DNA of 64,000 nt, taken from positions 124,001 through 188,000 of the forward strand of contig JAJLPB010000004.1 of assembly GCA_025548565.1 (NCBI GenBank), read 5' to 3'. The stretch comes from Rugamonas sp. A1-17 (GTDB lineage Bacteria; Pseudomonadota; Gammaproteobacteria; Burkholderiales; Burkholderiaceae_D). Shown piece after piece: positions 39,008 to 48,460 of this stretch. The translations under genes and the position numbers were made by a program. The notes beneath the pieces are model-generated. The model made no database searches. It had not been told where the DNA came from and was given only the letters and a program-made list of their open reading frames with translations. Within the stretch, counting starts at the first letter, position 1; each line of letters starts with the position of its first letter.

Positions 39008-40656
39008 TGCGCCACCCGCTTCAGCGGCCCGGCGACCGATGCGTTAACCTGCCGGGGCATCGGGGCACGATGGCCTGCCGCCTCCAGCTTCACAACAACC
39101 GCCGTGTGCGCGCCATCCAACTTGAACACACCCACCACGTGCGACAGATTGTTGGCTTGATCCTGCAGCGACCCAGCCGCCGCCGCGGCCTCCTCCACCA
39201 GCGCGGCGTTCTGTTGCGTGACCTTATCCATCTGCACGATCGCCTGGTTGATTTGCTCGATGCCCAGGGTTTGCTCTTGTCCAGCGGTCGTAATCTCCGA
39301 CATGATTTCGGTCACCCGCTTGACGCTTTCAACTATCTCGTCCATCGTCGCCCCGGCCTGGCCCACCAGCTTGGCGCCGATATCGACCTTGTCGACCGAG
39401 TCGTCGATCAGCGTCTTGATCTCCTTGGCGGCGGCGGCCGAGCGTTGCGCCAGGTTGCGCACCTCGGAGGCCACCACAGCAAAGCCCCTGCCCTGCTCTC
39501 CTGCGCGGGCCGCTTCCACCGCGGCATTCAAGGCCAGGATATTGGTCTGGAACGCAATGCCATCAACCACGCTGATGATATCGACGATCTTCCGGGAAGA
39601 CGCGTTGATTGAGCTCATGGTGTCAACCACCTGCGCCACCACGCCGCCGCCTTTGACGGCCACTTCGGAAGCGGACACCGCCAGTTGATTGGCTTGCCGG
39701 GCATTGTCGGCGTTCTGCTTGACGATCGACGTCAGCTCTTCCATCGACGACGCTGTTTGTTCCAGCGAACTGGCCTGCCCTTCGGTGCGCGCCGACAGAT
39801 CGAGATTGCCGGCCGCGATCTGCGCCGACGCGGTGGCAATCGTGTCGGTGCCGATGCGAACCTCACCCACAATTTTTCTCAGGCTGTCGTTCATCATCTT
39901 CAGCGCCTGTAACAATTGGCCGATTTCGTCAGTCGACGTAATGTCGATGCGGCTGGTCAAATCGCCCGCCGCCACGGTCTCCGCCACGTTTACCGCCTCA
40001 CGGATCGGACGGGTGATCGAGCGGGTGATGCCATACGCAAGAGCCACGCCGATCAGCACCGCCGCCAGACCCAGGCCAATCATCAAATTCCGGGAAGATG
40101 CGATGTTCTGCTTGATGTCGGCTCCGCCGGCTTCAACGATCTTTTTCTGCTGCTTAGTCAATTCCTTGACGCTGCCCTGCAGCAGGTCGAGCATTGGTAG
40201 CGTTTCCGCGATCATCAAGCTTGTGGCCTGCTCGCGCCGATTCTCGGCCACCAACTTGCCGACCTTACCGAAAGAGACCACATATTGCGCGCGTTGCTCT
40301 TTGATTTTTGCCAGCAGGGCCCGGCCTTCCGGCAGATAGACCAGCTTATCGAGCGTCGCCAGCGCTTCGGTGATGGTCTTCTTGTTGACCTCGATCTGTT
40401 CGCGCACCTTGTCCGCATAGGCCTTATCGGGCGCGATCAGCAACTCCATGGAACGGCGCGCGTTGGCCCGCGTCGTGGCGTCGATGACGTTGGCCGCCTC
40501 CGCCTTGATCCAGTCCTTCTCGATCATTTTGCCGCTCGTTTCGCCGATGTCCGCCAAGTGCATGAGACTGACCACAATCAGCGACGCCATCAGCGCCAGC
40601 ACCAGCCCGAAACCTGCGCCGAGACGGCCGGCGATCCTTATATTCGCGAAACTCAT
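39004..40656 (-). CDS. Methyl-accepting chemotaxis protein
   Basis: A 550-residue transmembrane chemoreceptor. Residues ~10-32 and ~190-212 are the two membrane segments, flanking a periplasmic four-helix-bundle sensor domain (4HB_MCP). HAMP follows (~213-265, ITRPIREAVNVAETVAAGDL), then the cytoplasmic signalling domain whose hairpin tip contains VDGIAFQTNILALNAAVEAA and GEQGRGFAVVASEVRNLAQRS, invariant for CheA/CheW contact. The C-terminus lacks the NWETF pentapeptide for CheR binding, ending ...AGPLKRVAH. The ligand is unknown. It stands alone without che genes in the window. Confidence 0.95.
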   Translation of the reverse strand: MSFANIRIAGRLGAGFGLVLALMASLIVVSLMHLADIGETSGKMIEKDWIKAEAANVIDATTRANARRSMELLIAPDKAYADKVREQIEVNKKTITEALATLDKLVYLPEGRALLAKIKEQRAQYVVSFGKVGKLVAENRREQATSLMIAETLPMLDLLQGSVKELTKQQKKIVEAGGADIKQNIASSRNLMIGLGLAAVLIGVALAYGITRSITRPIREAVNVAETVAAGDLTSRIDITSTDEIGQLLQALKMMNDSLRKIVGEVRIGTDTIATASAQIAAGNLDLSARTEGQASSLEQTASSMEELTSIVKQNADNARQANQLAVSASEVAVKGGGVVAQVVDTMSSINASSRKIVDIISVVDGIAFQTNILALNAAVEAARAGEQGRGFAVVASEVRNLAQRSAAAAKEIKTLIDDSVDKVDIGAKLVGQAGATMDEIVESVKRVTEIMSEITTAGQEQTLGIEQINQAIVQMDKVTQQNAALVEEAAAAAGSLQDQANNLSHVVGVFKLDGAHTAVVVKLEAAGHRAPMPRQVNASVAGPLKRVAH

Positions 40657-41182
40657 TTAGACTCTCCTGACTCTGGATAACTGCGATATGCGATTCCGTT
40701 ACATCGGAGCGCACACCCGTGCCGAGCAGCGTGCTTTTCGATCAATCCGATGTTTTCTCGTTGTGCGCCAGTTAGCCATCACGGAATAGATCGGCCGCCC
40801 CGGGCGCGACGCATGAACGCGCTGATTCCGGCGCGAGAACTATTCGATGAGATATTGCACGGGTTTAGGTGCGAGGAAACTTCGGTTGGCGCAAAATTGA
40901 TATAATTGACTAATTCAATTGTACCTATATTTTGCTTATTGGGATTTATCGAATTTAATAATTCTTGATCTACATTAAGATGTCTTGCAGCAACAAGTCG
41001 ATCCTTGTGCGAACTTGCGCCGCGAAGAGCAAATCAAGCAAAAAGGGGCGCAATCATGGAGCGTTTGTAGTCCGAGTGCCCATTGGGCGCGTCCTTCGTG
41101 ACGTATTCGCCGTCCTTGAGGGTGCTGACATACGGTGCTCTATCCGGCGTCCACGCCTATTGCGCGCGGACGCCGGTTGGCG
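40657..41182. other. 526-base intergenic region
   Basis: This region upstream of the chemoreceptor and downstream of ppnN is AT-rich around 40850-40990. A plus-strand open frame at 40965-41201 has no coding character and overlaps the ppnN 3' end, so it is not called. The only structure seen is the stem-loop at 41144-41176. No sigma-28 promoter for the chemoreceptor was evident. Confidence 0.5.
41144..41176 (-). terminator. Stem-loop downstream of ppnN
   Basis: CCGGCGTCC and GGACGCCGG form a perfect 9-bp stem with a 15-base loop, 6 bases after the ppnN stop. No T-run follows on the minus strand, so it may stabilise the mRNA end or act with Rho rather than as an intrinsic terminator. Confidence 0.35.
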
Positions 41183-42553
41183 TTACTGGATCACGCGATA
41201 GCAAGGCGTGTACTGCTTGCCCGCCAGTTTCATGCGATGCTGCGCCACGAAGGATGCCAGCAGCGCATCCATCGGCCCCATGATCTCCCTGTCGCCGTGG
41301 ATTTCAAAGTGGCCGAACTTCTCGATGGCGCGGATGCCCTCGTCCTTGACGTTACCCGCCACCACACCCGAAAACGCGCGGCGCAGGTTCGCCGCCAGCA
41401 GGTGCACCTCCTGGTTCTTGTGCAGGCTCAGGTTGCGCATGTTCTCGTGCGTCGGCGCGAACGGATGCTGGAACTCGTGGTCGATCTTCAGGCCCCAGTT
41501 GAAGTAGTAGGCGTCACTGCGGGATTTGCGGAACTCGCGCACCTGCTTGATCCCAGCCTGCATTTCGCGCGCCACCAGTTCGGGATCGTCGATGATGATC
41601 TTGTAGCGCTGCTGCGCCTCGGGGCCCAGCGTATCGTGGATGAACTGGTTGATCTGCACGAAGTACTCGCGCGACGTCTCCGGCCCGGTGAACACCAGCG
41701 GGAACGGGATGTCGGCGTTATCCGGATGCAGCAGGATGCCCAGTATATAAAGGATCTCCTCGGCCGTGCCCGCCCCGCCGGGGAACACGACGATGCCGTG
41801 GCCGGAGCGCACGAACGCTTCCAGGCGCTTCTCGATGTCCGGCATGATCACCAGCTCATTGACGATCGGGTTCGGCGATTCGGCCGCGATGATGCCCGGC
41901 TCCGAGATGCCCAGGTAACGCCCCTTGTGCAGGCGCTGCTTGGCGTGGCCGATGGTGGCGCCCTTCATCGGGCCCTTCATCGCGCCCGGGCCGCAGCCGG
42001 TGCAGATGTCCAGGTCGCGCAAGCCCATTTGATAGCCGACTTCCTTCGAGTAGTTATACTCGGCGCGGTTGATCGAGTGTCCGCCCCAGCACACCACCAG
42101 GTTGGGGTTGAGCATGGGCTTGAGCACCCCGGCGTTGCGCAGGATGTGGAACACCGAGTCGGTGATACCTTCGGTACTGCCCATGTCGAACTTCGGATTG
42201 TCGCTCACCTCATTGCTGACGAAGACGATATCGCGCAGCACCGCGAACAGGTGCTCGTGGATACCCTTGATCATTTTGCCGTCGACGAAGGCGATCGCCG
42301 GCGCTCCCTTGATATCGAGCTTGATGCCTCGCTCGCGCTGCACAATGCTGATTTCGAACGACTTGTATCGTTCCAGCAGTTCCTTTCCATCGTCGATCGT
42401 GCTGCCGCAATTAAGCACGGCCAGCGCGCAATTGCGGAAGATGTTATAGAGGCCGCCCTGGCTTGTGTCGAGCAGCTTGTTCACTTCCGCCTTCGAAAGC
42501 ACTTCCAGCTGGCCTTCGGGCGAAATCAGGGTATCGACAACGTCATGTTCCAT
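41183..42553 (-). CDS. ppnN: Nucleotide 5'-monophosphate nucleosidase PpnN (LOG family)
   Basis: A 456-residue cytoplasmic enzyme that splits purine and pyrimidine nucleoside monophosphates into base and ribose 5-phosphate; the E. coli homologue (YgdH, 454 residues) is stimulated by (p)ppGpp. The Rossmann LOG core shows CTGCGPGAMKGPMKGA and VVFPGGAGTAEEILYILGI, with N-terminal and C-terminal extension domains as in PpnN. The start MEHDVVDTLISPEGQLEVLS at 42553 matches the family; the frame is open 75 codons further upstream, but that part overlaps the divergent promoter region and has no conserved look. Confidence 0.93.
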   Translation of the reverse strand: MEHDVVDTLISPEGQLEVLSKAEVNKLLDTSQGGLYNIFRNCALAVLNCGSTIDDGKELLERYKSFEISIVQRERGIKLDIKGAPAIAFVDGKMIKGIHEHLFAVLRDIVFVSNEVSDNPKFDMGSTEGITDSVFHILRNAGVLKPMLNPNLVVCWGGHSINRAEYNYSKEVGYQMGLRDLDICTGCGPGAMKGPMKGATIGHAKQRLHKGRYLGISEPGIIAAESPNPIVNELVIMPDIEKRLEAFVRSGHGIVVFPGGAGTAEEILYILGILLHPDNADIPFPLVFTGPETSREYFVQINQFIHDTLGPEAQQRYKIIIDDPELVAREMQAGIKQVREFRKSRSDAYYFNWGLKIDHEFQHPFAPTHENMRNLSLHKNQEVHLLAANLRRAFSGVVAGNVKDEGIRAIEKFGHFEIHGDREIMGPMDALLASFVAQHRMKLAGKQYTPCYRVIQ

Positions 42554-42810
42554 GATGCGAAAATCCTTATTCAAATTCGATGCATAACAGGTAAGCCTGC
42601 CTTGCCAATATACGACAAACCAGCGCATTGTGGGGCGGAGAATGCCGCAGCAGGAATTTACACAGTTCTTAGCACAAAAGACATAACTTTGCAGGCCTGC
42701 CATCAAAATGTAGGACAGGAGCGATTTGTAGATTAAAATGGCGCCCAATTTGGCTCCCCATAAGGGAACCCGAGACACTTTTCATAGATCACAAAATTAG
42801 GAGAAGCCGC

Positions 42811-44310
42811 ATGAGCGGTGCTACCACCACCAATACGGAAGTCGCTATTCCCGAATTCAAGCAGATCATGGGTCACCCTGCTCCGCTGTGGATGTTGTTC
42901 ATGACCGAGTTCTGGGAGCGTTTCGCGTTCTACGGCATACGCTGGGCCCTGGTGCTCTACGTCGTGGCGCAGTTCTACAGTGGCGCGCCCACCGGCGAAG
43001 CTCCGGCCAACCTGATTTACGGCTCCTATCTGGCGCTGGTCTACGCCGCCGCGCTGTTCGGCGGCTACGTGGCCGACCGTGTCCTCGGCTACCAGCGCTC
43101 CATCCTGGTCGGCGCGACCTTCATGGCGGCCGGCCTGTTCATGATCGCCTTCCCCAACCAGACCGTATTCCAGCTTGGCCTGGCGACCGTCATCGTCGGC
43201 AATGGCATGTTCAAGCCGAACATCTCGACCATGGTCGGCAAGCTGTATAGCGCCGCCGATCCACGCCGCGATTCCGGCTTCACCATTTTCTACATGGGGA
43301 TCAACTCCGGCGCGATGGTCGCACCGGTGCTGACCGAGTGGCTCGCTTCGACCATCTTCGGCACCAACGGCATGCCCGCTTACAAAGTGGTGTTCATGTC
43401 GGCCGGCGTCGGCATGCTGATCTCCCTGGTGTGGTTCTTCATCGGCCGCCGCAACCTGAAAGGCATCGGCGCTCCGGACGCATCGAACTCCGATCCCAAG
43501 CGCGTGGTGTATGTGGTTCTGGGCTCCCTGTGCGTGATCCCTGTGGTTTACTTCCTGCTGGCCGCCGGCGCCAACAACCTGCAGGTCGTGCTGTCCGCGC
43601 TGTTCATCCTGCTGTCGGTGATGCTGCTGATCGAAGGTATCAAGAACGGCAAGGTCGCCCGCGACAAGGTCATCGCCATGCTGCTGATCTTCTTCTTCAA
43701 CATCATGTTCTGGATGTTCTTCGAACAGGCAGGCAGCTCGTTCACCTTCCTGGCCGAGAAAATCGTCAACCGCGAGATGTTCAACTGGACCTTCCCTGTG
43801 GCCTGGTTCCAGATCTTTAACTCGCTGGCCATCATCGGCTTCGCGCCTGTCGTGGCCTTCGTCTGGATCGCCATGCGCGGCAAGAATCCTTCGATTCCGC
43901 GCAAATTCGGTCTGGGCCTGCTGTTCAACGGCTCCGCCTTCGGCCTGCTGATGTTCGCGCTGTCGTCGCTGGTCAGCGCCGACAACCATATCCCGTTCTG
44001 GACCCTGGTCATGGTCTACGTGCTGCAGTCGATCGGTGAACTGTGCCTGTCGCCTATCGGCCTGTCGATGGTGACCAAGCTGGCGCCTACCCGCCTGGTT
44101 GGCCTGGGCATGGGCGGCTGGTTCCTGTCGACCGGCATCGGTAACAACCTGTCGGGCATCTTCGCTTCGGCGGTCAGCGGCGAGAGCGGCATGTCGGTGA
44201 CGTCGGCGCTGTCCGGCTACACCTTCGGCTTCTGGTCGCTGATGGCCGGCGGCGTGCTGCTGTTCCTGATCGCACCGCTGATCCAGAAGCTGATGCACGG
44301 CGTGAAGTAA
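42811..44310 (+). CDS. POT/PTR-family proton-dependent peptide transporter
   Basis: A 499-residue inner-membrane protein with about 14 hydrophobic segments. The first helix contains the POT signature E-x-x-E-R-F (FMTEFWERFAFYGIRWAL), and GGYVADRVLGYQRSILVGA and FYMGINSGAMVAPVLTEWL are further family motifs. It imports di- and tripeptides with protons; it resembles DtpA/DtpB-type carriers, but the exact subtype is not clear. AGGAG lies 7 bases before the ATG. A strong terminator follows. Confidence 0.93.
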   Translation: MSGATTTNTEVAIPEFKQIMGHPAPLWMLFMTEFWERFAFYGIRWALVLYVVAQFYSGAPTGEAPANLIYGSYLALVYAAALFGGYVADRVLGYQRSILVGATFMAAGLFMIAFPNQTVFQLGLATVIVGNGMFKPNISTMVGKLYSAADPRRDSGFTIFYMGINSGAMVAPVLTEWLASTIFGTNGMPAYKVVFMSAGVGMLISLVWFFIGRRNLKGIGAPDASNSDPKRVVYVVLGSLCVIPVVYFLLAAGANNLQVVLSALFILLSVMLLIEGIKNGKVARDKVIAMLLIFFFNIMFWMFFEQAGSSFTFLAEKIVNREMFNWTFPVAWFQIFNSLAIIGFAPVVAFVWIAMRGKNPSIPRKFGLGLLFNGSAFGLLMFALSSLVSADNHIPFWTLVMVYVLQSIGELCLSPIGLSMVTKLAPTRLVGLGMGGWFLSTGIGNNLSGIFASAVSGESGMSVTSALSGYTFGFWSLMAGGVLLFLIAPLIQKLMHGVK

Positions 44311-44328
44311 GCGTCTTCCCCACCCAAT

Positions 44329-44382
44329 AAAAAACCACCTGCACGGAGCGCGATCTTAAGCGCTTCGGCAGGTGGCTTTTTT
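44329..44382. terminator. Bidirectional terminator between the POT transporter and glpD
   Basis: AAAAAACCACCTGC (44329-44342) pairs with GCAGGTGGCTTTTTT (44368-44382), with an inner stem AGCGC/GCGCT. It serves both convergent genes; the glpD stop codon overlaps its last bases. Confidence 0.9.
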
Positions 44383-45925
44383 ATGCGGCCTGCTTGAACT
44401 GGAACGGATTTGCCGTGAGCCAGGCCTGCAGCTTGTCGCCTGCATCCGCAGGCAGGTGCAGGCCCAGTTTGGAGCGCCGCCACAGGATATCCTGCGCGGT
44501 GCGCGCCCATTCGTAGCGGCGCAGGTATTCCACTTCCGCCGCGTACAGGCCGGGCGCGATCTCCTCGCCCATGGCGGCGATGTCCTCTTTATTCCCGAGC
44601 AGCGTGTGGACGCGCGTGCCGTAGGCGCGTGCGTAGCGCGCCACCAGCAGCGGCGGCAGCCAGCTGTAGCGGCCCTGTACGGTACGCAGCCAGTTGTCGA
44701 ACTCCAGCACCGAGCGGTTCTGCGGCTCGGCGCCATACAGGTCCCCGCCCGGCAGGCAGGCGTTGTGGGTCCAGGCGCCGTGGCGGTTGCCCAGCGACTT
44801 GGCGATCAGGTCGACCGCCTCCTCCGCCAGCTTGCGGAAGGTGGTGATCTTGCCGCCGAAAACGCTCAACATCGGCGGGCCGTCGCTGTCGACTTCCAGC
44901 CGGTAGTCGCGGGTGACGGCCTTGGCGTCCGCGCCGTCTTCCACCAGCGGGCGCACGCCCGAATAGGTCCACACCACGTCGGCCGGCACGATGGGCTTGA
45001 CGAAGTACTGGCTGGCCAGCTCGCACAGGTAGGCGATTTCATCCTCGCTGATGGCGACCTGGTTGGCGTCGCCGTGGTAATCGAGGTCGGTGGTGCCGAT
45101 CAGCGTGAAGTCGCGTTCATACGGAATCGCGAACACGATGCGGCCGTCCGGGTGCTGGAAGATGTAGGCGTTGTCATGCTCGAAGATGCGCTTGACGATG
45201 ATATGGCTGCCCTTGATCAGGCGGAGATTCCCGCCGCCCTCCTTCGGCAGCGTCGAATGCAGCAGGCTCGCGGTCCACGGCCCGGCGGCGTTGACCACGT
45301 AGCGCGCGTTGACGCGGATGTCGCCGCAGCCGGTCTTGTGCAGCGCCGCTTCCCAGCCGTCGGCCTTGCGCGTCAAGCCGCCGCACAGGGTCCGGGTCAG
45401 GATGGTGGCGCCCTTTTCGCAGGCGTCGATGGCGTTCAGCACCACCAGCCGGGCGTCGTCCACCCAGCCGTCCGAGTAGATAAAGCCGCGCTGGAACCCG
45501 GGCTTGAGCGGCTTGCCCGCCGCGTGCGCGCGCAGGTCGATGCCGGCCGACGCGGGCAGCAGCTCGCGCCTGGCCAGCAGGTCGTACAGCATCAAGCCGG
45601 CCCGTATCATCAGCGCCGGGCGCTGGCCGGGCGCGTGCGGCATCACGAAGCGCAGCGGCCACATGATGTGCGGCGCGGCGCGCAGCAGCACCTCGCGCTC
45701 GATCAGCGCCTTGCGCACCAGGTTGAATTCGTAGTACTCCAGATAACGCAGGCCGCCGTGTATCAGCTTGGTGGAGGCCGACGAGGTATGCGATGCCAGG
45801 TCGTCCTTTTCGCACAGCACCACAGATAAACCCCGCCCTGCCGCATCGCGCGCGATGCCGGCGCCATTGATGCCGCCGCCTACGATCAGGATGTCGCAAT
45901 CAAGAGTGTGCAGCGGTTCCGCCAT
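44381..45925 (-). CDS. glpD: Aerobic glycerol-3-phosphate dehydrogenase
   Basis: A 514-residue FAD-dependent, membrane-associated enzyme oxidising sn-glycerol 3-phosphate to dihydroxyacetone phosphate and passing electrons to quinone. The N-terminal FAD-binding motif is DILIVGGGINGAGIARDAAG, followed by SSASTKLIHGGLRYLE, both hallmarks of GlpD. Other expected parts are NAAGPW and FGGKITTFRKLAEEAVD. Length fits the E. coli enzyme (501). No glpF, glpK or glpR is adjacent, so glycerol uptake genes lie elsewhere. Confidence 0.95.
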   Translation of the reverse strand: MAEPLHTLDCDILIVGGGINGAGIARDAAGRGLSVVLCEKDDLASHTSSASTKLIHGGLRYLEYYEFNLVRKALIEREVLLRAAPHIMWPLRFVMPHAPGQRPALMIRAGLMLYDLLARRELLPASAGIDLRAHAAGKPLKPGFQRGFIYSDGWVDDARLVVLNAIDACEKGATILTRTLCGGLTRKADGWEAALHKTGCGDIRVNARYVVNAAGPWTASLLHSTLPKEGGGNLRLIKGSHIIVKRIFEHDNAYIFQHPDGRIVFAIPYERDFTLIGTTDLDYHGDANQVAISEDEIAYLCELASQYFVKPIVPADVVWTYSGVRPLVEDGADAKAVTRDYRLEVDSDGPPMLSVFGGKITTFRKLAEEAVDLIAKSLGNRHGAWTHNACLPGGDLYGAEPQNRSVLEFDNWLRTVQGRYSWLPPLLVARYARAYGTRVHTLLGNKEDIAAMGEEIAPGLYAAEVEYLRRYEWARTAQDILWRRSKLGLHLPADAGDKLQAWLTANPFQFKQAA

Positions 45926-46072
45926 GTCTTCCCCGGTTGTAGAGCGTTTTCAGTCAGATATCTGCCAATATCTATTACGTTACGACAAAATCACCAATAG
46001 TCATAGGGGTGAGTGACCATATTTGCATAAAAAGCTACTTTTCATTTAAGGGTACCCAAATTTTTGTTGGTC

Positions 46073-46078
46073 TATAAT
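46073..46078 (+). promoter_or_regulatory. -10 element upstream of the PBP1A gene
   Basis: TATAAT lies 34 bases before the TTG start in an AT-rich stretch of the 187-base gap between glpD and the PBP gene. No clear -35 at optimal spacing. Confidence 0.4.
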
Positions 46079-46112
46079 CGCGCCTACCCGCCGCTATCGT
46101 GAGACTAACGCC

Positions 46113-48449
46113 TTGACTGCTTCCCCCATCAATCTGTCCAAATGGCTGACCCGCCGCAACGCCATTCGCGGCTTTATCGTGGCCGGCGTCGCCGCGCTGA
46201 TCGCCGGCGGCCTGCTGCTGGCGTATTTGCTGCTGTATGTGGCGCCCAACCTGCCGTCGCTGGAGGTCATCACCGACTACCGTCCCAAGATCCCGCTGCG
46301 CATCTACACCGCCGACAACGCCCTGATCGGCGAATTCGGCGAGGAGCACCGCGACTTCATACCGATCAAGGACATCCCGGAGATGATGAAGAAGTCCGTG
46401 CTGGCGATCGAGGACAAGCGCTTCTACGACCATAACGGCATCGACTGGCGCCGCGCGCTGGGCGCAGCGCGCGCCAACCTGGGCGGCGCGATGCGCCAGG
46501 GCGGCTCCACCATTACCATGCAGGTGGCGCGCAACTTCTTCCTCACCCGCGACAAGTTCTACGGCCGCAAACTCAATGAGGTCATGCTGGCCTTTAAGAT
46601 CGAGGCTGCGCTCAGCAAGGAACAGATCCTCGAACTGTATATGAACCAGATCTACCTCGGCCAGCGCTCGTTCGGTTTCGGCGCGGCCGCGCAGGTCTAC
46701 TTCGGCAAGCCGCTCAAGGACCTCGACGTCGCCGAGATGGCGATGCTGGCCGGCCTGCCGCAGAATCCGGCCCGCCACAACCCGGCCGTCAATCCCAAGC
46801 GCGCCAAGCAACGCCAGCAGGTTGTGCTCAAGTCCATGCGCGACCTGAACTACATCACCGAGGACCAGTACCAGAAGGCGCTGCACGAAACGCTGCACGT
46901 CAGCCATCGCGGCCAGGAATTCGACACCCACGCCGAGTATGTGGCCGAGCTGGCGCGCCAGGTGGTCTACGCCCAATTCAAAGAGGACTCGTACACCAAG
47001 GGCATCAGCGTCTACACCACCATCCTGAAGGCCGACCAGAACGCGGCCTACGAATCGGTGCGCCGCAATGTGCTGAACTACGACCAGCGCCACGGCTACC
47101 GCGGCCCGGAGGCCTTCATCACGCTGCCGGCCGGCGAGGAGGAGCGCGACGACGCCATCGAGGAAGCGCTGCAGCGCCGTCCGGGCAGCGACCGCCTGAT
47201 CCCGGCCGTGGTGCTGGAGGTGGGCGCCAAGTCGGTCAAGGTGCAGAATCCATTCGGCGAAGAGATCACCATCAGCGGCGACGGCCTGCGCCTGGCCGCC
47301 AGCGCGCTCAGTGACAAGGCCAAGGACAGCGTTCGCCTGCGCCCCGGCGCGGTGATCCGCATCACCCAGGAGAAGAACAGCTGGAGCATCACGCAGGTGC
47401 CGCAGGTGGCGGCGGCGTTCGTGTCCATCGATTCGGTCACGGGCGGCTACCACGCCATGGTCGGCGGCTTCGATTACAACCTGCAGAAATTCAACCACGT
47501 CACACAGGCGTGGCGCCAGCCGGGTTCCTCGATCAAGCCGTTCGTGTATTCGGCGGCGCTGGAAAAAGGCTTCTCGCCGGCGACCCTGATCAACGACGTG
47601 CCGCTGGACCTGACCGGCGCGGAGACCGGCAACGAAGCATGGAGCCCGAAAAACGACGACGGCAAGTTCGACGGCCCAATCACCATGCGCACCGCGCTGG
47701 CCGAATCGAAGAACGTGGCGTCGGTGCGCATCCTGCGCTCGATCACGGTGCCTTATGCGCACAACTACCTGGGCAAGTTCGGCTTCGACCTGGCCAAGCA
47801 TCCGAAGAACCTGACCATGGCGCTGGGCACCGGCTCGGTCACACCGGCGCAACTGGTGGGCGCGTACTCGGTGTTCGCCAACGGCGGCTACACCGTCGAG
47901 CCCTACCTGATCGCGAAGATCGTCGACGGCAGCGGCAAGATCATCTCCGAGGCCAAGCCGCGCACCACGCTGCCGGACGACGCCCGCGTCATCGATCCGC
48001 GCAACGCCTTCGTCACCGACAGCATGCTGCGCCAGGTCACGCGGACCGGCACCGGCGCCACCGTGGCACGCCTGGGCCGGCCCGACCTGGCCGGCAAGAC
48101 CGGCACTTCCAGCGACGCCGTCGACGGCTGGTTCGCCGGCTACGGCGGCGGCATCGTGGCGGTGTCGTGGATGGGTTACGACGATTCGAAATCGCTGGGC
48201 GGCAAGGAGTTCGGTTCCAGCGTGGCGCTGCCGATCTGGATCGACTACATGAAGGTGGCGCTGCAAAGCCGTCCGCCGCAGGAGCGGCAGGTGCCGGCCG
48301 GGTTGACGCAGGTGGATGGCGAGTGGCTGTACGACGAGTTCACCGGCGACGCCGCGCGCCATACGCTGGACATGGACGACGTGCCGCCGGGCGCGGAGAA
48401 CGTGGCGCCGCAGCCGGCCGGCACGACGCCGCCGCCTGCGACCAACTAA
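46113..48449 (+). CDS. mrcA: Penicillin-binding protein 1A
   Basis: A 778-residue class A penicillin-binding protein that polymerises and crosslinks peptidoglycan. A membrane anchor covers residues ~19-45. The GT51 glycosyltransferase domain has Glu100 in EDKRFYDHNGIDW, QGGSTITMQVARNFFL and the RKLNEVMLAFKIE region. The transpeptidase domain has Ser472-Ser-Ile-Lys, SKN in ALAESKNVASV and KTGTS. The C-terminus is Pro/Ala-rich. The start is TTG at 46113; no ATG in frame lies upstream of the anchor. The 43-residue-repeat protein gene follows after 11 bases. Confidence 0.95.
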   Translation: MTASPINLSKWLTRRNAIRGFIVAGVAALIAGGLLLAYLLLYVAPNLPSLEVITDYRPKIPLRIYTADNALIGEFGEEHRDFIPIKDIPEMMKKSVLAIEDKRFYDHNGIDWRRALGAARANLGGAMRQGGSTITMQVARNFFLTRDKFYGRKLNEVMLAFKIEAALSKEQILELYMNQIYLGQRSFGFGAAAQVYFGKPLKDLDVAEMAMLAGLPQNPARHNPAVNPKRAKQRQQVVLKSMRDLNYITEDQYQKALHETLHVSHRGQEFDTHAEYVAELARQVVYAQFKEDSYTKGISVYTTILKADQNAAYESVRRNVLNYDQRHGYRGPEAFITLPAGEEERDDAIEEALQRRPGSDRLIPAVVLEVGAKSVKVQNPFGEEITISGDGLRLAASALSDKAKDSVRLRPGAVIRITQEKNSWSITQVPQVAAAFVSIDSVTGGYHAMVGGFDYNLQKFNHVTQAWRQPGSSIKPFVYSAALEKGFSPATLINDVPLDLTGAETGNEAWSPKNDDGKFDGPITMRTALAESKNVASVRILRSITVPYAHNYLGKFGFDLAKHPKNLTMALGTGSVTPAQLVGAYSVFANGGYTVEPYLIAKIVDGSGKIISEAKPRTTLPDDARVIDPRNAFVTDSMLRQVTRTGTGATVARLGRPDLAGKTGTSSDAVDGWFAGYGGGIVAVSWMGYDDSKSLGGKEFGSSVALPIWIDYMKVALQSRPPQERQVPAGLTQVDGEWLYDEFTGDAARHTLDMDDVPPGAENVAPQPAGTTPPPATN

Positions 48450-48460
48450 ATTTAAACATC

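Noticed and set aside
40965..41201. Plus-strand 78-codon frame between the chemoreceptor and ppnN
   Set aside because: Arg-rich, no ribosome-binding site, overlaps the end of ppnN and a stem-loop.
47510..48460. Upstream extension of the 43-residue-repeat protein frame
   Set aside because: It lies inside mrcA in another frame, is Arg/Gly/His-rich without repeat pattern; the real start is the ATG at 48461.
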